DNA of 64,000 nucleotides from an uncultured Gammaproteobacteria bacterium (GTDB lineage Bacteria > Pseudomonadota > Gammaproteobacteria > Pseudomonadales > Pseudohongiellaceae), in contig CALEJT010000091.1 of assembly GCA_937898685.1 (NCBI GenBank), positions 10,637 through 74,636 of the forward strand, read 5' to 3'. Below, in pieces: positions 31,830 to 40,721 of this stretch. Numbering within the stretch: position 1 is the first letter of the stretch; each line of letters begins with the position of its first letter. The notes beneath the pieces are model-generated. The model was given only the letters and a program-made list of their open reading frames with translations, made no database searches and was not told the DNA's origin. Both the position numbers and the translations under genes were made by a program.

Positions 31830-33035
31830 ATGGCCAGCGGTTTCCGCGAACGGTTGCAGGAAAGGCTGCAAGCGCGGCGTGCTGCGCAGCTCTACCGGAC
31901 GCGGCGCGAAGTGCAGTCACCGCAAAGTGCGGTGCTGCAGGTCGATGGGCGTGAACTCCTCAACTTCTGCAGCAACGACTACCTCGGCCTCGCCAACGAT
32001 CCGCGCGTGAAGGAAGCCTTCATCGCCGGTGTCGAACGCTATGGCGCTGGGAGCGGCGCTTCGCATCTCGTGTGTGGCCACAGTGCGCCACACGAAGCGC
32101 TGGAAAATGCGCTCGCCGAATTCACCGGACGCAGCCACGCACTCGTCTATTCCAGCGGCTTCATGGCCAACGTCGGTGTTCTCACCGCCTTGCTTGGACC
32201 ACAGAGCGCGGTATTCGAAGATCGTCTCAATCACGCCTCACTGCTCGATGGCGGACTCTTCTCCGGCGCGCGCTTCAAGCGCTACGCCCATCTCGATGTC
32301 GCCGCGCTCGAGAAACAACTCGCGCAGGATGAGAGCACTGGCGAACGGCTCGTGGTGAGCGATGGCGTGTTCAGCATGGATGGTGATGTTGCGCCACTCG
32401 CTGCCCTGATGGATGTGTGTGAGGCGCACGAGGCGCTACTGATGATCGATGATGCTCATGGCTTCGGTGTCCTGGGCTGCGATGGTGGTGGACTGGCGCA
32501 GCAGACACAGGAGCAAGGTGTGCATGTCGACGAAGAACGTCTACCCATCCTGGTCGGCACACTCGGCAAGGCCTTCGGCACCATGGGCGCCTTCGTTGCG
32601 GGCAGCGAGGAACTGATCGAGACGCTCATTCAATTCTCGCGTTCCTACATCTATACCACTGCATTGCCGCCCGCAGTCGCTGCGGCCACCTTGCGCAGTC
32701 TCGAAATTCTGCGCAGCGAAAACTGGCGGCGCGAACATCTCAGCAAACTCATCACTACTTTCCGTGCCGAATGTCTGAAGCTCGGCTTCACGCTCACCGA
32801 TTCCGGCACTCCGATTCAGGGGCTCTTGCTGGGCTCGGCGGAAGCCGCGCTCGCCGCGAGTCGTGAACTCGAAGCCAAGGGTTTGCTCGTCACTGCGATT
32901 CGTCCGCCCACGGTGCCGCAGGGCACGGCGCGACTGCGCATCACCTTCACGGCCAATCACAGCGAAGCGCAGCTCGAACGCTTGCTGGAAGCACTTGCTG
33001 CGCTGAAGCCAGCGCAGGAGGTGCGCCGTGATTGA
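31830..33035 (+). CDS. bioF: 8-amino-7-oxononanoate synthase
   Basis: A 401-residue PLP-dependent alpha-oxoamine synthase that condenses pimeloyl-ACP with alanine. Motifs: LLNFCSNDYLGLANDPRV, GAGSGASHLVCGHSAPHEALE, the cofactor-binding DDAHGFGVLG and the PLP lysine in GTLGKAFGTMGAF. The ATG at 31830 has GGAG 6 nt upstream and lies 11 nt after bioB. It overlaps bioC by 8 nt. Confidence 0.96.
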   Translation: MASGFRERLQERLQARRAAQLYRTRREVQSPQSAVLQVDGRELLNFCSNDYLGLANDPRVKEAFIAGVERYGAGSGASHLVCGHSAPHEALENALAEFTGRSHALVYSSGFMANVGVLTALLGPQSAVFEDRLNHASLLDGGLFSGARFKRYAHLDVAALEKQLAQDESTGERLVVSDGVFSMDGDVAPLAALMDVCEAHEALLMIDDAHGFGVLGCDGGGLAQQTQEQGVHVDEERLPILVGTLGKAFGTMGAFVAGSEELIETLIQFSRSYIYTTALPPAVAAATLRSLEILRSENWRREHLSKLITTFRAECLKLGFTLTDSGTPIQGLLLGSAEAALAASRELEAKGLLVTAIRPPTVPQGTARLRITFTANHSEAQLERLLEALAALKPAQEVRRD

Positions 33036-33846
33036 GTTGCAGAATCGACACACGAGTGGCGCGAACGGCATTGCGCTACAGCGCATCGCGCAATCCTTCG
33101 GCGCAGCGGCCACACGCTACGATGCCCACGCTGCATTGCAGCGCGAAGTGGCGCAGGCGCTATGCGCCTTGATTCCGCCCCAGCACCCAGCACCAAGAAC
33201 CTTTCTCGATCTTGGCTGCGGCACGGGTTATTGCTTGCAGCATCTGCGGCAACGTTTTCCTGCGGCCACGGCGTTCGCGCTCGATCTTGCACTGCCGATG
33301 CTGCAAACCACGCGTGAACTGGATGCTGCTGCACAGTTGGTATGCGCCGATGCAGCGGCCTTGCCCTTGGCAGGGGAGAGCATCGATCTACTGAGTTCCA
33401 GCCTGGTGTTGCAGTGGAGCTCCGATCCTGCGCGCGTTTTCAAGGAAGTGGCGCGTGTACTGCGGCCTGGTGGTCTGGCGCTGTTCAGTACCTTCGGTCC
33501 CGAGAGTTTGCGCGAACTGCGCGCGGCCTGGGCGGAGGTGGATCCGCATACACACGTGAATCAATTCTTGCCTGAAGCCCAACTCGTCGCTGCGGCAGCA
33601 AGCAGTGGCCTGGTGGTGAGCTGCGAACGTCGTATATACGTGCGTTGGTACTGTGATCTGCGCGCGCTCGGCCGCGAACTCAAAGGCATCGGTGCGCACA
33701 ACATGAATGCGACACAGCGCCCCGGTCTCACCGGACGTCAGGCCTTCGCGCGTGCCGAAGGCGCCTTCGCACGCGGCAAGGTCGCAGGACGTGGCGTGCC
33801 AGTGACCTACGAGATCTTCTATCTGCAACTGGAGGTACCAAGGTGA
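33028..33846 (+). CDS. bioC: Malonyl-[ACP] O-methyltransferase BioC
   Basis: A 272-residue SAM methyltransferase that caps malonyl-ACP as a methyl ester, so that fatty-acid synthesis can build the pimeloyl chain. It has SFGAAATRYDAHAALQREVA, the SAM-binding FLDLGCGTGYCLQ, SSSLVLQWSSDP and the BioC-type STFGPESLRELRAAWAEVD. The start is GTG at 33028, inside the end of bioF, and the stop overlaps the bioD start (GTGA). The esterase (BioH) that must remove the methyl cap is normally encoded between bioF and bioC in pseudomonads and is absent. Confidence 0.94.
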   Translation: MIELQNRHTSGANGIALQRIAQSFGAAATRYDAHAALQREVAQALCALIPPQHPAPRTFLDLGCGTGYCLQHLRQRFPAATAFALDLALPMLQTTRELDAAAQLVCADAAALPLAGESIDLLSSSLVLQWSSDPARVFKEVARVLRPGGLALFSTFGPESLRELRAAWAEVDPHTHVNQFLPEAQLVAAAASSGLVVSCERRIYVRWYCDLRALGRELKGIGAHNMNATQRPGLTGRQAFARAEGAFARGKVAGRGVPVTYEIFYLQLEVPR

Positions 33847-34541
33847 GCATCGCTCAGCGGCGCGCCTATTTCGTGACGGGCACAGATACGGAAGTGGGCA
33901 AGACCTTGGTCAGCTGCCTCTTGCTGCATGCGGCAGCGGCGCGCGGCATGGAAACGCTTGCACTCAAACCACTCGCTGCCGGTGCCGAGGAAACGCCCGA
34001 AGGACTGCGCAATGAGGACGCACTGCGCTTGATCGACGCATCGACGCGGAAGTTGCCCTATGCGCAGGTGAATCCCATCTGTTTGCCCGATCCGCTGTCG
34101 CCACATCTCGCCGCGTTGCGCGCCGGACGTCGCGTGAGTGGTGAACGTTTGGTCGGTCTTTGTCGCGGTGCCTTGCTGCAGCGCGTCGGCTTCACCTTGA
34201 TCGAAGGCGTGGGTGGTTGGCGGGTGCCCATCAATGATCGCGAGTTCATGTCCGATGTGGCGAAAGCCCTGCAATTGCCGGTGTTGATGGTGGTGGGCCT
34301 GCGTCTGGGCTGTCTGAATCACGCGCTGCTCACGGCGGAAGGGATTCACCGCGATGGGCTCACCTTTGCTGGCTGGATCGCCAATACCTGTGATCCCGAC
34401 ATGGCGGAACTCGATGCCAACGTCGACACCCTCACGCAGGCGCTCGGTGTGCCGCCGCTCGGTGTGATTCCGCGTCTCACGGACATCAGCAATCTTGCGG
34501 ATCACCGGCATCTGCTCGATCTGAGCCAGCTCGGCCTTTGA
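33843..34541 (+). CDS. bioD: Dethiobiotin synthetase
   Basis: A 232-residue P-loop enzyme that forms the ureido ring of dethiobiotin from diaminopelargonate, CO2 and ATP. The P-loop is YFVTGTDTEVGKTLVS. The substrate regions LALKPLAAGAE and LIEGVGGWRVPIND and the late VVGLRLGCLNHALLTAEGI block are all present. The start is GTG at 33843, overlapping the bioC stop. It is the last gene of the plus-strand biotin arm. Confidence 0.95.
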   Translation: MSIAQRRAYFVTGTDTEVGKTLVSCLLLHAAAARGMETLALKPLAAGAEETPEGLRNEDALRLIDASTRKLPYAQVNPICLPDPLSPHLAALRAGRRVSGERLVGLCRGALLQRVGFTLIEGVGGWRVPINDREFMSDVAKALQLPVLMVVGLRLGCLNHALLTAEGIHRDGLTFAGWIANTCDPDMAELDANVDTLTQALGVPPLGVIPRLTDISNLADHRHLLDLSQLGL

Positions 34542-34592
34542 TGCGTATCAAGCGCTCACTGGCGTCGCACCGGCGTCAAAGAGCGCATCGGG

Positions 34593-34598
34593 TATAAT
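34593..34598 (+). promoter_or_regulatory. -10 element of the trhO promoter
   Basis: A perfect TATAAT lies 50 nt before the trhO ATG and is followed by a GC-rich discriminator. The sequence 16-18 nt upstream has no good -35 hexamer. Confidence 0.5.
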
Positions 34599-34648
34599 GC
34601 GCGCCCGTTTTGCCCCGGACTTACGATCCGACTCGCAAAGGTACAGCC

Positions 34649-35671
34649 ATGACCCAGTCTCAGCCGCGCATCGTCGTATGTGCGCTCTATCATTTCGTGC
34701 CGCTCGATGATTACGCGGCTCTCCAGCAACCCCTCTTGCAATTGATGCTCGATCACGAGGTGCGCGGCACCTTGTTGCTCGCCGCCGAAGGCATCAATGG
34801 CACCATCGCCGGCACGCGTGAAGGCATCGATGCCGTGTTGAATTGGCTCAAGAGCGATCCGCGTCTGGCGGACCTCGATTACAAGGAGTCCTATGACGAC
34901 ACACCGCCCTTCTATCGCAGCAAGGTGAAACTCAAGAAAGAGATCGTCACCATGGGCGTGGAAGGCATCGATCCGCGCAGCAAGGCCGGCACTCATGTGG
35001 ATCCCAAGGATTGGAATGCATTGATCTCCGATCCCGACGTGCTCTTGATCGACACCCGCAACGACTACGAAGTGGAGATCGGCACCTTTCGCGGCGCGAT
35101 CAATCCGCACACGCGCTCGTTCCGTGAATTTCCGGAGTACGTCCGCAAACATCTCGATCCCTCGCGCCACAAGAAAGTGGCGATGTTCTGCACCGGTGGC
35201 ATTCGTTGCGAGAAATCGACGGCCTTCCTCAAGGAGAATGGTTTCGAGGAGGTCTATCACCTCAAGGGCGGCATCCTGAACTATCTGGAGAAGGTGCCGG
35301 AGTCGGAATCGCTGTGGCAGGGCGAGTGTTTCGTGTTCGACAACCGTGTGTCGGTGAATCACGCGCTGGAGAAAGGCAGTTACGACCAATGTCACGCCTG
35401 CCGCATGCCGATCACCGAGCAAGACAAGCAGAGCCCGCTCTACGAACGCGGTGTGAGCTGTCCTCGTTGTCACGGCACGCGCGACGAAGAGGAACTGCAG
35501 CAATTCCGCGAACGTCAGCGTCAGATCGATCTCGCTGCGGCGCGTGGCGAGACCCACATCGGCGCGGAAGCGGCCATGATCAAGGAGCAGCGCAAGGCAC
35601 AGAAAATGCGTGAGCGAGAGCAGGCCCGCTTGAGACAAATGGCGCAGCAGGCAGAGGCGCAGGCCAAATAG
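34649..35671 (+). CDS. trhO: tRNA uridine(34) hydroxylase TrhO (rhodanese-type, YceA)
   Basis: A 340-residue cytosolic protein that hydroxylates U34 in tRNA with O2, the first step of cmo5U formation by this route. An N-terminal acylphosphatase-like domain (residues 1-95) contains LLLAAEGINGTIAG. The rhodanese domain (about 125-220) has the catalytic cysteine in FCTGGIRCEKS. A C-terminal region has CxxC pairs (CHACRMPI, CPRCHG) followed by a charged helical tail. The length is typical and the ATG at 34649 starts the conserved domain. Confidence 0.93.
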   Translation: MTQSQPRIVVCALYHFVPLDDYAALQQPLLQLMLDHEVRGTLLLAAEGINGTIAGTREGIDAVLNWLKSDPRLADLDYKESYDDTPPFYRSKVKLKKEIVTMGVEGIDPRSKAGTHVDPKDWNALISDPDVLLIDTRNDYEVEIGTFRGAINPHTRSFREFPEYVRKHLDPSRHKKVAMFCTGGIRCEKSTAFLKENGFEEVYHLKGGILNYLEKVPESESLWQGECFVFDNRVSVNHALEKGSYDQCHACRMPITEQDKQSPLYERGVSCPRCHGTRDEEELQQFRERQRQIDLAAARGETHIGAEAAMIKEQRKAQKMREREQARLRQMAQQAEAQAK

Positions 35672-35719
35672 CTTTGCCCATTGCTTTCATATTTCTTTGT
35701 TACGTTGCCCGGCCCCCGC

Positions 35720-35748
35720 GTGGCAATTCGGGGCGGGTTTTATAGAAT
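35720..35748 (+). promoter_or_regulatory. Candidate promoter for the diheme cytochrome gene
   Basis: GTGGCA (35720-35725) and TAGAAT (35743-35748) are 17 nt apart, ending 45 nt before the ATG. The -35 match is partial (4 of 6). Confidence 0.45.
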
Positions 35749-35793
35749 GCCCAGGCCATCCATCAGCATCACTAGGATCAGGACATAACAACC

Positions 35794-36645
35794 ATGAGTA
35801 AGAAACCCCTTTTGGCGGCAGGCGTCGTCGTGCTGGGACTGCTGTATGTGGTCTTCCGTACACCGTCCGTCGGCAATCCGGAAATCCCCACTGGTGCCGA
35901 GGCCATTGCGCGCGGCGAATACATCTATAACGCCGCTGGCTGCAGTGCCTGCCACCAGCCTGAAGGCACGGACGCACCTGTAGGTGGCTATGAGATCGAG
36001 TCGCCCTTCGGCGGCACCTTCCACGTGCCCAACATCACGCCTGATCCGGAAACCGGCATCGGTGGTTGGACCGGCCGTGACTTCATCCTGGCTCTCAAGC
36101 ACGGTCGTTCGCCGAGTGGCGGGTTCTACTGGCCGGCCCTGCCGTATCGCACCTACAAGGACATGACCGACGAAGACGTGCTGGATCTGGCTGCTTACGT
36201 GATGTCGCTGCCGCCGGTGCGCCACGAAAACCGCGAGCATGAGCTGCCCGCATGGCAGTTCCGCTTCATGATGGCTGGCTGGAATTTCCTCGCCAACATC
36301 CTCGAAGGCGAACCGCCGGCGATCCCGGATGATCCGAAGATTCAGCGTGGTGCCTATCTGGCACGCGCGCTCGGTCACTGCAGCGAATGCCACACGCCGC
36401 GTAACGCGCTCGGCATGCTGCAGATGGCAAACGAATTCAAAGGCTCCGACATCGTGTCCGCCGACATCTCTCCCGAAGGTCTGCGCGCTTGGACTGCAGA
36501 AGACTTCGTCGGCTTCCTGCAGCTCGGCATGACCGCCAACTTCGACTTCGTCGGTGGCGAGATGCTGGATGTGATCGAGCACACCAAGCTGCTCACGCCG
36601 GAAGATCAGGAAGCCTACGCGGCTTTCTTCACGCGTAGTCGGTAA
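35794..36645 (+). CDS. Membrane-anchored diheme cytochrome c
   Basis: A 283-residue periplasmic electron carrier. One N-terminal membrane segment (about residues 5-22) probably acts as an uncleaved anchor. Two class I cytochrome domains follow, each with a haem-binding CXXCH (CSACH 50-54, CSECH 196-200) and downstream Met/His ligand candidates. The FGGTFHVPNITPDPETGIGGWT and ALKHGRSPSGG-type blocks are shared with the cytochrome subunits of membrane alcohol/aldehyde dehydrogenases. No dehydrogenase gene is adjacent, so its partner is unknown. It ends in a strong terminator. Confidence 0.88.
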   Translation: MSKKPLLAAGVVVLGLLYVVFRTPSVGNPEIPTGAEAIARGEYIYNAAGCSACHQPEGTDAPVGGYEIESPFGGTFHVPNITPDPETGIGGWTGRDFILALKHGRSPSGGFYWPALPYRTYKDMTDEDVLDLAAYVMSLPPVRHENREHELPAWQFRFMMAGWNFLANILEGEPPAIPDDPKIQRGAYLARALGHCSECHTPRNALGMLQMANEFKGSDIVSADISPEGLRAWTAEDFVGFLQLGMTANFDFVGGEMLDVIEHTKLLTPEDQEAYAAFFTRSR

Positions 36646-36666
36646 GACGTAGCCGCAAGGAACAGG

Positions 36667-36697
36667 AAAAACGCCCCTTCATCGGGGCGTTTTTTTT
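36667..36697 (+). terminator. Rho-independent terminator of the diheme cytochrome gene
   Basis: An 11-bp stem (AAAAACGCCCC/GGGGCGTTTTT) with a 6-nt loop and a run of eight or more T, starting 22 nt after the stop codon. Confidence 0.93.
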
Positions 36698-36742
36698 GAG
36701 CGAAAAAAGTGGGGCGTACATCGAGCAAAAAACGACGCAAAA

Positions 36743-36768
36743 AAAACGCCCCTCGAGAGGGGCGTTTT
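36743..36768 (-). terminator. Rho-independent terminator of the cytochrome c' gene
   Basis: An 11-bp stem (AAAACGCCCCT/AGGGGCGTTTT) with a CGAG loop. On the minus strand it is followed by a run of eight T. It uses almost the same stem sequence as the terminator 70 nt away that faces it. Confidence 0.92.
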
Positions 36769-36792
36769 GCGCGGAGCCTTGGCTCTGATTGC

Positions 36793-37260
36793 TCAGTCCA
36801 GACGGAAGCGGTCGTGGCAAGCACCGCACTTCGGACCGATGCTGCGTACAGCGCCTGCTACACCAGCAGCACCCTGACTTTCGATGGTGGCTTTGGCTTC
36901 GTTGGCAGCGGTTACCAGGTCGGCAGCCAGCTGGTCGAAGTCAGCCTTGGCGTTCCAGATGGTGTCTGCAGCGCGGGAGTCGATGCCTTTGCCAACAGTG
37001 TTGGTTTCGAACAGAGCGGGGATCATGCCACCCAGGACTGCGATACGCTCGATGGCGGTAATGGCAGCTTCCTGGTTGAACTCACCGCCACGAGCCATAA
37101 CACCCAGCGGAGCGTTAGAGAACGACAGCAGCTTGAACACGGCCTGACGGTTGGCGACCGCCTGAGCTGCCTGTTCTTCAGGAGACAGTTCTGCAGCAGT
37201 CGCGGTGAAGGAAAGAAGAGAGCTCAGCAGAACAGCTCCGGTAAGTGCAATGCGTTTCAT
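36793..37260 (-). CDS. Cytochrome c' (class II cytochrome c)
   Basis: A 155-residue periplasmic four-helix-bundle cytochrome. The signal peptide is residues 1-22 (ending TAA). The body is helical and the single haem-binding motif CGACH is at residues 145-149, near the C terminus, the hallmark of class II cytochromes. Such proteins bind NO and help with nitrosative stress. The ATG at 37260 begins the signal peptide (MKRIALTG); an in-frame ATG five codons upstream is less likely. It converges on the diheme cytochrome gene. Confidence 0.9.
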   Translation of the reverse strand: MKRIALTGAVLLSSLLSFTATAAELSPEEQAAQAVANRQAVFKLLSFSNAPLGVMARGGEFNQEAAITAIERIAVLGGMIPALFETNTVGKGIDSRAADTIWNAKADFDQLAADLVTAANEAKATIESQGAAGVAGAVRSIGPKCGACHDRFRLD

Positions 37261-37604
37261 GTGAAGTTTCCCCATCTATCTAGTCCTATTTAAACATCAA
37301 GGTGTGGATGTTGGCTCCGCACCAGGCGCTGCATTGTGCCACGTTGTTTGACTCCTGTCTGCAAGGTAGGCGGGTTGCTAACCAGGCTACGGAACTGCTT
37401 GGATTGCCCTCCTTGGGACCGTCTCCTTCGCGTAACCTTCCGGCTTCCTTGGCGCAAAGTATCGTGGCGCCCGGCTGAATAAGTACTGAACGAAGCACGC
37501 TCGTCGCGCTGGCGCCGAACCGTGCAATCACGGCCTTTTCACGCTTGTCAGTGCAAAAGCGGCCAGGCGGCATTACCATAGCCGCCCTGTGTCGGAGGAG
37601 TCTC
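37261..37604. other. 344-nt intergenic region between the cytochrome c' gene and xseB
   Basis: No convincing gene is present on either strand. On the minus strand TTGATG and TAGATG are spaced 16 nt apart close to the cytochrome c' start and could be its promoter. On the plus side only weak -35/-10 candidates precede xseB. The middle is GC-rich with no repeats recognised. Confidence 0.5.
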
Positions 37605-37892
37605 ATGTCCCGTAAGAAAGCCCCATTCAACTTCGAAGTCGCCCTGGCGGAACTGGAAGGTTTGGTGGACGCCATGGAAGAGGGCGAGATGAGCCTCGAG
37701 GATTCCCTCAAGGCCTTCGAGAGAGGGGTCAAGCTCACACGCGAATGCCAGCAGGCCCTGGCCCAGGCCGAGCAGAAGGTGCAGATCCTGATGCAGGAAG
37801 GCTCCGTTCCCACCGCAGAACCCTTCGCTCTCGATGATGATGAGGACGAAGACATCGAGGCCGACGACGAAGACGACGAGGCGCTGAACTAG
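37605..37892 (+). CDS. xseB: Exodeoxyribonuclease VII small subunit
   Basis: A 95-residue helical subunit that binds XseA, which lies elsewhere. Core: FNFEVALAELEGLVDAMEEG, MSLEDSLKAFERGVKLTREC, and ALAQAEQKVQIL. A C-terminal tail of about 20 residues is almost entirely Asp and Glu. The ATG at 37605 has a GGAGGAG ribosome-binding site; the frame open from 37545 is not needed. It starts the xseB-ispA-dxs operon, the standard gammaproteobacterial order. Confidence 0.95.
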   Translation: MSRKKAPFNFEVALAELEGLVDAMEEGEMSLEDSLKAFERGVKLTRECQQALAQAEQKVQILMQEGSVPTAEPFALDDDEDEDIEADDEDDEALN

Positions 37893-37895
37893 CCC

Positions 37896-38792
37896 GTGGC
37901 CACCAACAAGCTTCAGGACGACTGGCGCAGCCTCTGTAGGCGCCGGGTCGAATCCACACTGCAACGTTCCCTCACTCTGCCGCAAGCTCCACAGAACGTG
38001 GTTTCCGCCATGCGCTATGCCGTGCTCGGTGGTGGCAAGCGCATACGCCCGTTGCTCGCCTATGCCGGCGCACTCGGCGTGGGTGGGCACATGGAGGCGG
38101 CCGACATTCCCGCCGCCGCCGTCGAGCTCATTCATGCCTATTCGCTCATCCACGACGATTTACCGGCCATGGACGACGACAAGCTGCGTCGCGGTCGTCC
38201 CACCTGCCACATAGTATTCGGTGAGGCACAGGCCATACTCGCCGGCGATGCCTTGCAGGCCTTGGCCTTCGAGCTTCTGGCTGCGGCGCCACAACTGGCC
38301 GTGGGCCACGCCACACGGCTGCGCATGGTGCAGGTTCTGGCGCAGGCCTCCGGTGCTGCCGGCATGGTGGGCGGGCAGGCCATCGACATCGCCGCCACTG
38401 GTTTTGCGTTGAGCGAAGCCGAGCTCACGCGCATGCATTCGCTCAAGACCGGAGCCTTGATCCGCGCCAGCGTGATCCTGGGCGCGCTCAGCACCAATCT
38501 CGCGACGGCAGCGCACATCCAGGCGCTGGAGCGTTTCGCCACGCTCGCGGGCCTCGCCTTCCAGATTCAGGACGACATCCTGGACGTCACTTCCAGCACG
38601 GCGGTGAGCGGCAAGCAGCAGGGCAAGGATGCGGCGCAGAACAAGCCTACCTACGTGTCCCTGCTGGGTCTCGACGGTGCGCGCCAGCGCCTGGCTGAAG
38701 TGGCCAAGGCAGCAGAGCTAGCGCTCGAGAGCGGTGTCAATGCAGCGCCACTTCTGCAGCTGCTCGAGCAGATCGTGCATCGTGAAGCCTGA
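37896..38792 (+). CDS. ispA: Farnesyl diphosphate synthase (geranyltranstransferase)
   Basis: A 298-residue all-helical prenyl synthase that makes farnesyl diphosphate from IPP and DMAPP. The first aspartate-rich motif is HDDLPAMDDDKLRRGRPT and the second is FQIQDDILDVT; GGGKRIRPLL and KTGALI are also present. The start is GTG at 37896, 3 nt after xseB, with no separate ribosome-binding site, so it depends on xseB translation. It feeds ubiquinone and undecaprenyl synthesis. Confidence 0.96.
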   Translation: MATNKLQDDWRSLCRRRVESTLQRSLTLPQAPQNVVSAMRYAVLGGGKRIRPLLAYAGALGVGGHMEAADIPAAAVELIHAYSLIHDDLPAMDDDKLRRGRPTCHIVFGEAQAILAGDALQALAFELLAAAPQLAVGHATRLRMVQVLAQASGAAGMVGGQAIDIAATGFALSEAELTRMHSLKTGALIRASVILGALSTNLATAAHIQALERFATLAGLAFQIQDDILDVTSSTAVSGKQQGKDAAQNKPTYVSLLGLDGARQRLAEVAKAAELALESGVNAAPLLQLLEQIVHREA

Positions 38793-38850
38793 GACGAGGG
38801 GTCGGTTTGCGCTAAAATGCCGGCCTTTGTCGCTCGCGCCAGATTGATAG

Positions 38851-40719
38851 ATGTTCAACGAAATCCCCACCTCCCGGCCGCACACTCCGCTGCTCGATTC
38901 TGTCGATGTTCCAAGCGATCTGCGTCGGGTCCCCGAGCGGCAACTGCCTCAGTTGGCGCAGGAGCTGCGTGAATACCTCCTTTACTGTGTCGGCAAGACC
39001 GGAGGTCACTTCGGGGCAGGGCTCGGTGTCGTCGAGCTGACCATCGCGCTGCATTACGTCTTCAATACGCCCGACGATCGCCTGGTGTGGGACGTCGGCC
39101 ATCAGAGCTATCCACACAAGATTCTCACCGGCCGCCGCGAACGCATGCTGACGATGCGTCAGGCCGGCGGTCTCGCCGCCTTCAACAATCGCAGCGAAAG
39201 CATCTACGACACCTTCGGCGTCGGCCATTCCAGTACCTCGATCAGCGCCGCGCTCGGCATGGCCCGTGGCCTGAAGGCCACGGGCAAGAACGACAAGGTC
39301 GTCGCCGTCATCGGTGACGGTGCCATGTCGGCAGGCATGGCCTTCGAAGCACTCAACCACGCCGGCGAGCTCGACAGTGACATCCTGATCGTGCTCAACG
39401 ACAACAACATGTCGATCTCCAAGAACGTCGGTGGTCTGTCCAGTTATTTCGCGCGCATGTGGGCGAGCAAGCCCTACAACGTGCTGCGTTCCGGCAGCAA
39501 GAAAGTACTTTCCGCTCTGCCGCCGGCGTGGAAGGCGGCACATCGCGCCGAGGAATACATGAAGGGCCTCGTGTCGCCCGCGACCATCTTCGAAGAGCTC
39601 GGCATCACCTATTACGGCCTGATCGATGGCCACGATCTGCCGGGCCTCGTCGACATTCTGCGCAACATCAAGGATCTGAAGGGGCCGCGTCTGCTGCACG
39701 TCGTCACGCGCAAGGGCAAGGGCTATGCGCCGGCGGAAAAAGATCCCTACGGCATGCATGCGCTCAACAAGCTGACACCGAAGAGCGAGCAACAGGAACC
39801 GGATCGCACGCCCACCTACTCGCAGGTGTTCGGCCAATGGTTGTGCGACATGGCCGAAGCCGATGGACGTCTGATGGCGATCACACCGGCGATGAGCGAA
39901 GGTTCGGGCATGCGCGAATTCGAAGCACGTTTTCCAGCGCGCTTCTTCGACGTCGCCATTGCCGAACAACATGCGGTGACCTTCGGCGCCGGCATGGCCT
40001 GTGAAGGACTCAAACCCGTGGTGGCGATCTACTCCACCTTCCTGCAACGTGGTTACGACCAATTGATTCACGACGTGGCGCTGCAGAATCTCGACGTACT
40101 CTTCGCCATCGATCGTGCCGGTCTCGTTGGTGAAGATGGCCCCACTCACGCCGGCAGCTTCGACCTCAGCTATCTGCGCTGCATACCCAACATGGTGGTG
40201 ATGGCGCCGAGCGATGAGCTCGAAGCGCGTCTGATGCTCAACACGGGCTTCAAATACCCCGGTCCAGCAGCTGTGCGTTATCCTCGCGGCAAGGCCAACG
40301 CGGAACTGCTCGATCGCACGCTCGACACCTTGCCGATCGGCAAGGCGCGCGTGATTCGCGAAGGCAAGCGCGCAGCAGTGCTCGTGTTCGGTACCTTGCT
40401 CAAGGCCGCACGTCCCGTGGCCGAAGCGCTGGATCTGACCTTGGTCGACATGCGTTTCGTCAAACCGCTCGACGAAGAACTGCTCATCGAGCTCACGAAG
40501 ACGCACGAACTCTTCGTCACCGTGGAAGAGAACGTCATCGCCGGTGGTGCAGGTTCCGCGGTGAATGAATTACTGGCCCGCATCGGCGCCGATACGAAGA
40601 TCCTCAATCTGGGCCTGCCCGACCAATTCCTCGGTCATGGCAAGGCTTCTGATCTTCTCGCCGAGTGCGGTCTCGACAGCGCCGGCATCGAAGCCAGCAT
40701 ACGAGAGCGGCTGGACTGA
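38851..40719 (+). CDS. dxs: 1-deoxy-D-xylulose-5-phosphate synthase
   Basis: A 622-residue thiamine-diphosphate enzyme that condenses pyruvate and glyceraldehyde-3-phosphate, the first step of the DXP isoprenoid pathway. The TPP-binding GDGAMSAGMAFEALNHAG...NDNNMSIS block, the catalytic His region GGHFGAGLGVVELT, the transketolase-type glutamate in VAIAEQHAVTFGAG and YPRGKANAE are intact. The length is normal. A possible -10 element (TAAAAT, 38813-38818) suggests an additional promoter inside the operon. Confidence 0.97.
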   Translation: MFNEIPTSRPHTPLLDSVDVPSDLRRVPERQLPQLAQELREYLLYCVGKTGGHFGAGLGVVELTIALHYVFNTPDDRLVWDVGHQSYPHKILTGRRERMLTMRQAGGLAAFNNRSESIYDTFGVGHSSTSISAALGMARGLKATGKNDKVVAVIGDGAMSAGMAFEALNHAGELDSDILIVLNDNNMSISKNVGGLSSYFARMWASKPYNVLRSGSKKVLSALPPAWKAAHRAEEYMKGLVSPATIFEELGITYYGLIDGHDLPGLVDILRNIKDLKGPRLLHVVTRKGKGYAPAEKDPYGMHALNKLTPKSEQQEPDRTPTYSQVFGQWLCDMAEADGRLMAITPAMSEGSGMREFEARFPARFFDVAIAEQHAVTFGAGMACEGLKPVVAIYSTFLQRGYDQLIHDVALQNLDVLFAIDRAGLVGEDGPTHAGSFDLSYLRCIPNMVVMAPSDELEARLMLNTGFKYPGPAAVRYPRGKANAELLDRTLDTLPIGKARVIREGKRAAVLVFGTLLKAARPVAEALDLTLVDMRFVKPLDEELLIELTKTHELFVTVEENVIAGGAGSAVNELLARIGADTKILNLGLPDQFLGHGKASDLLAECGLDSAGIEASIRERLD

Positions 40720-40721
40720 CC

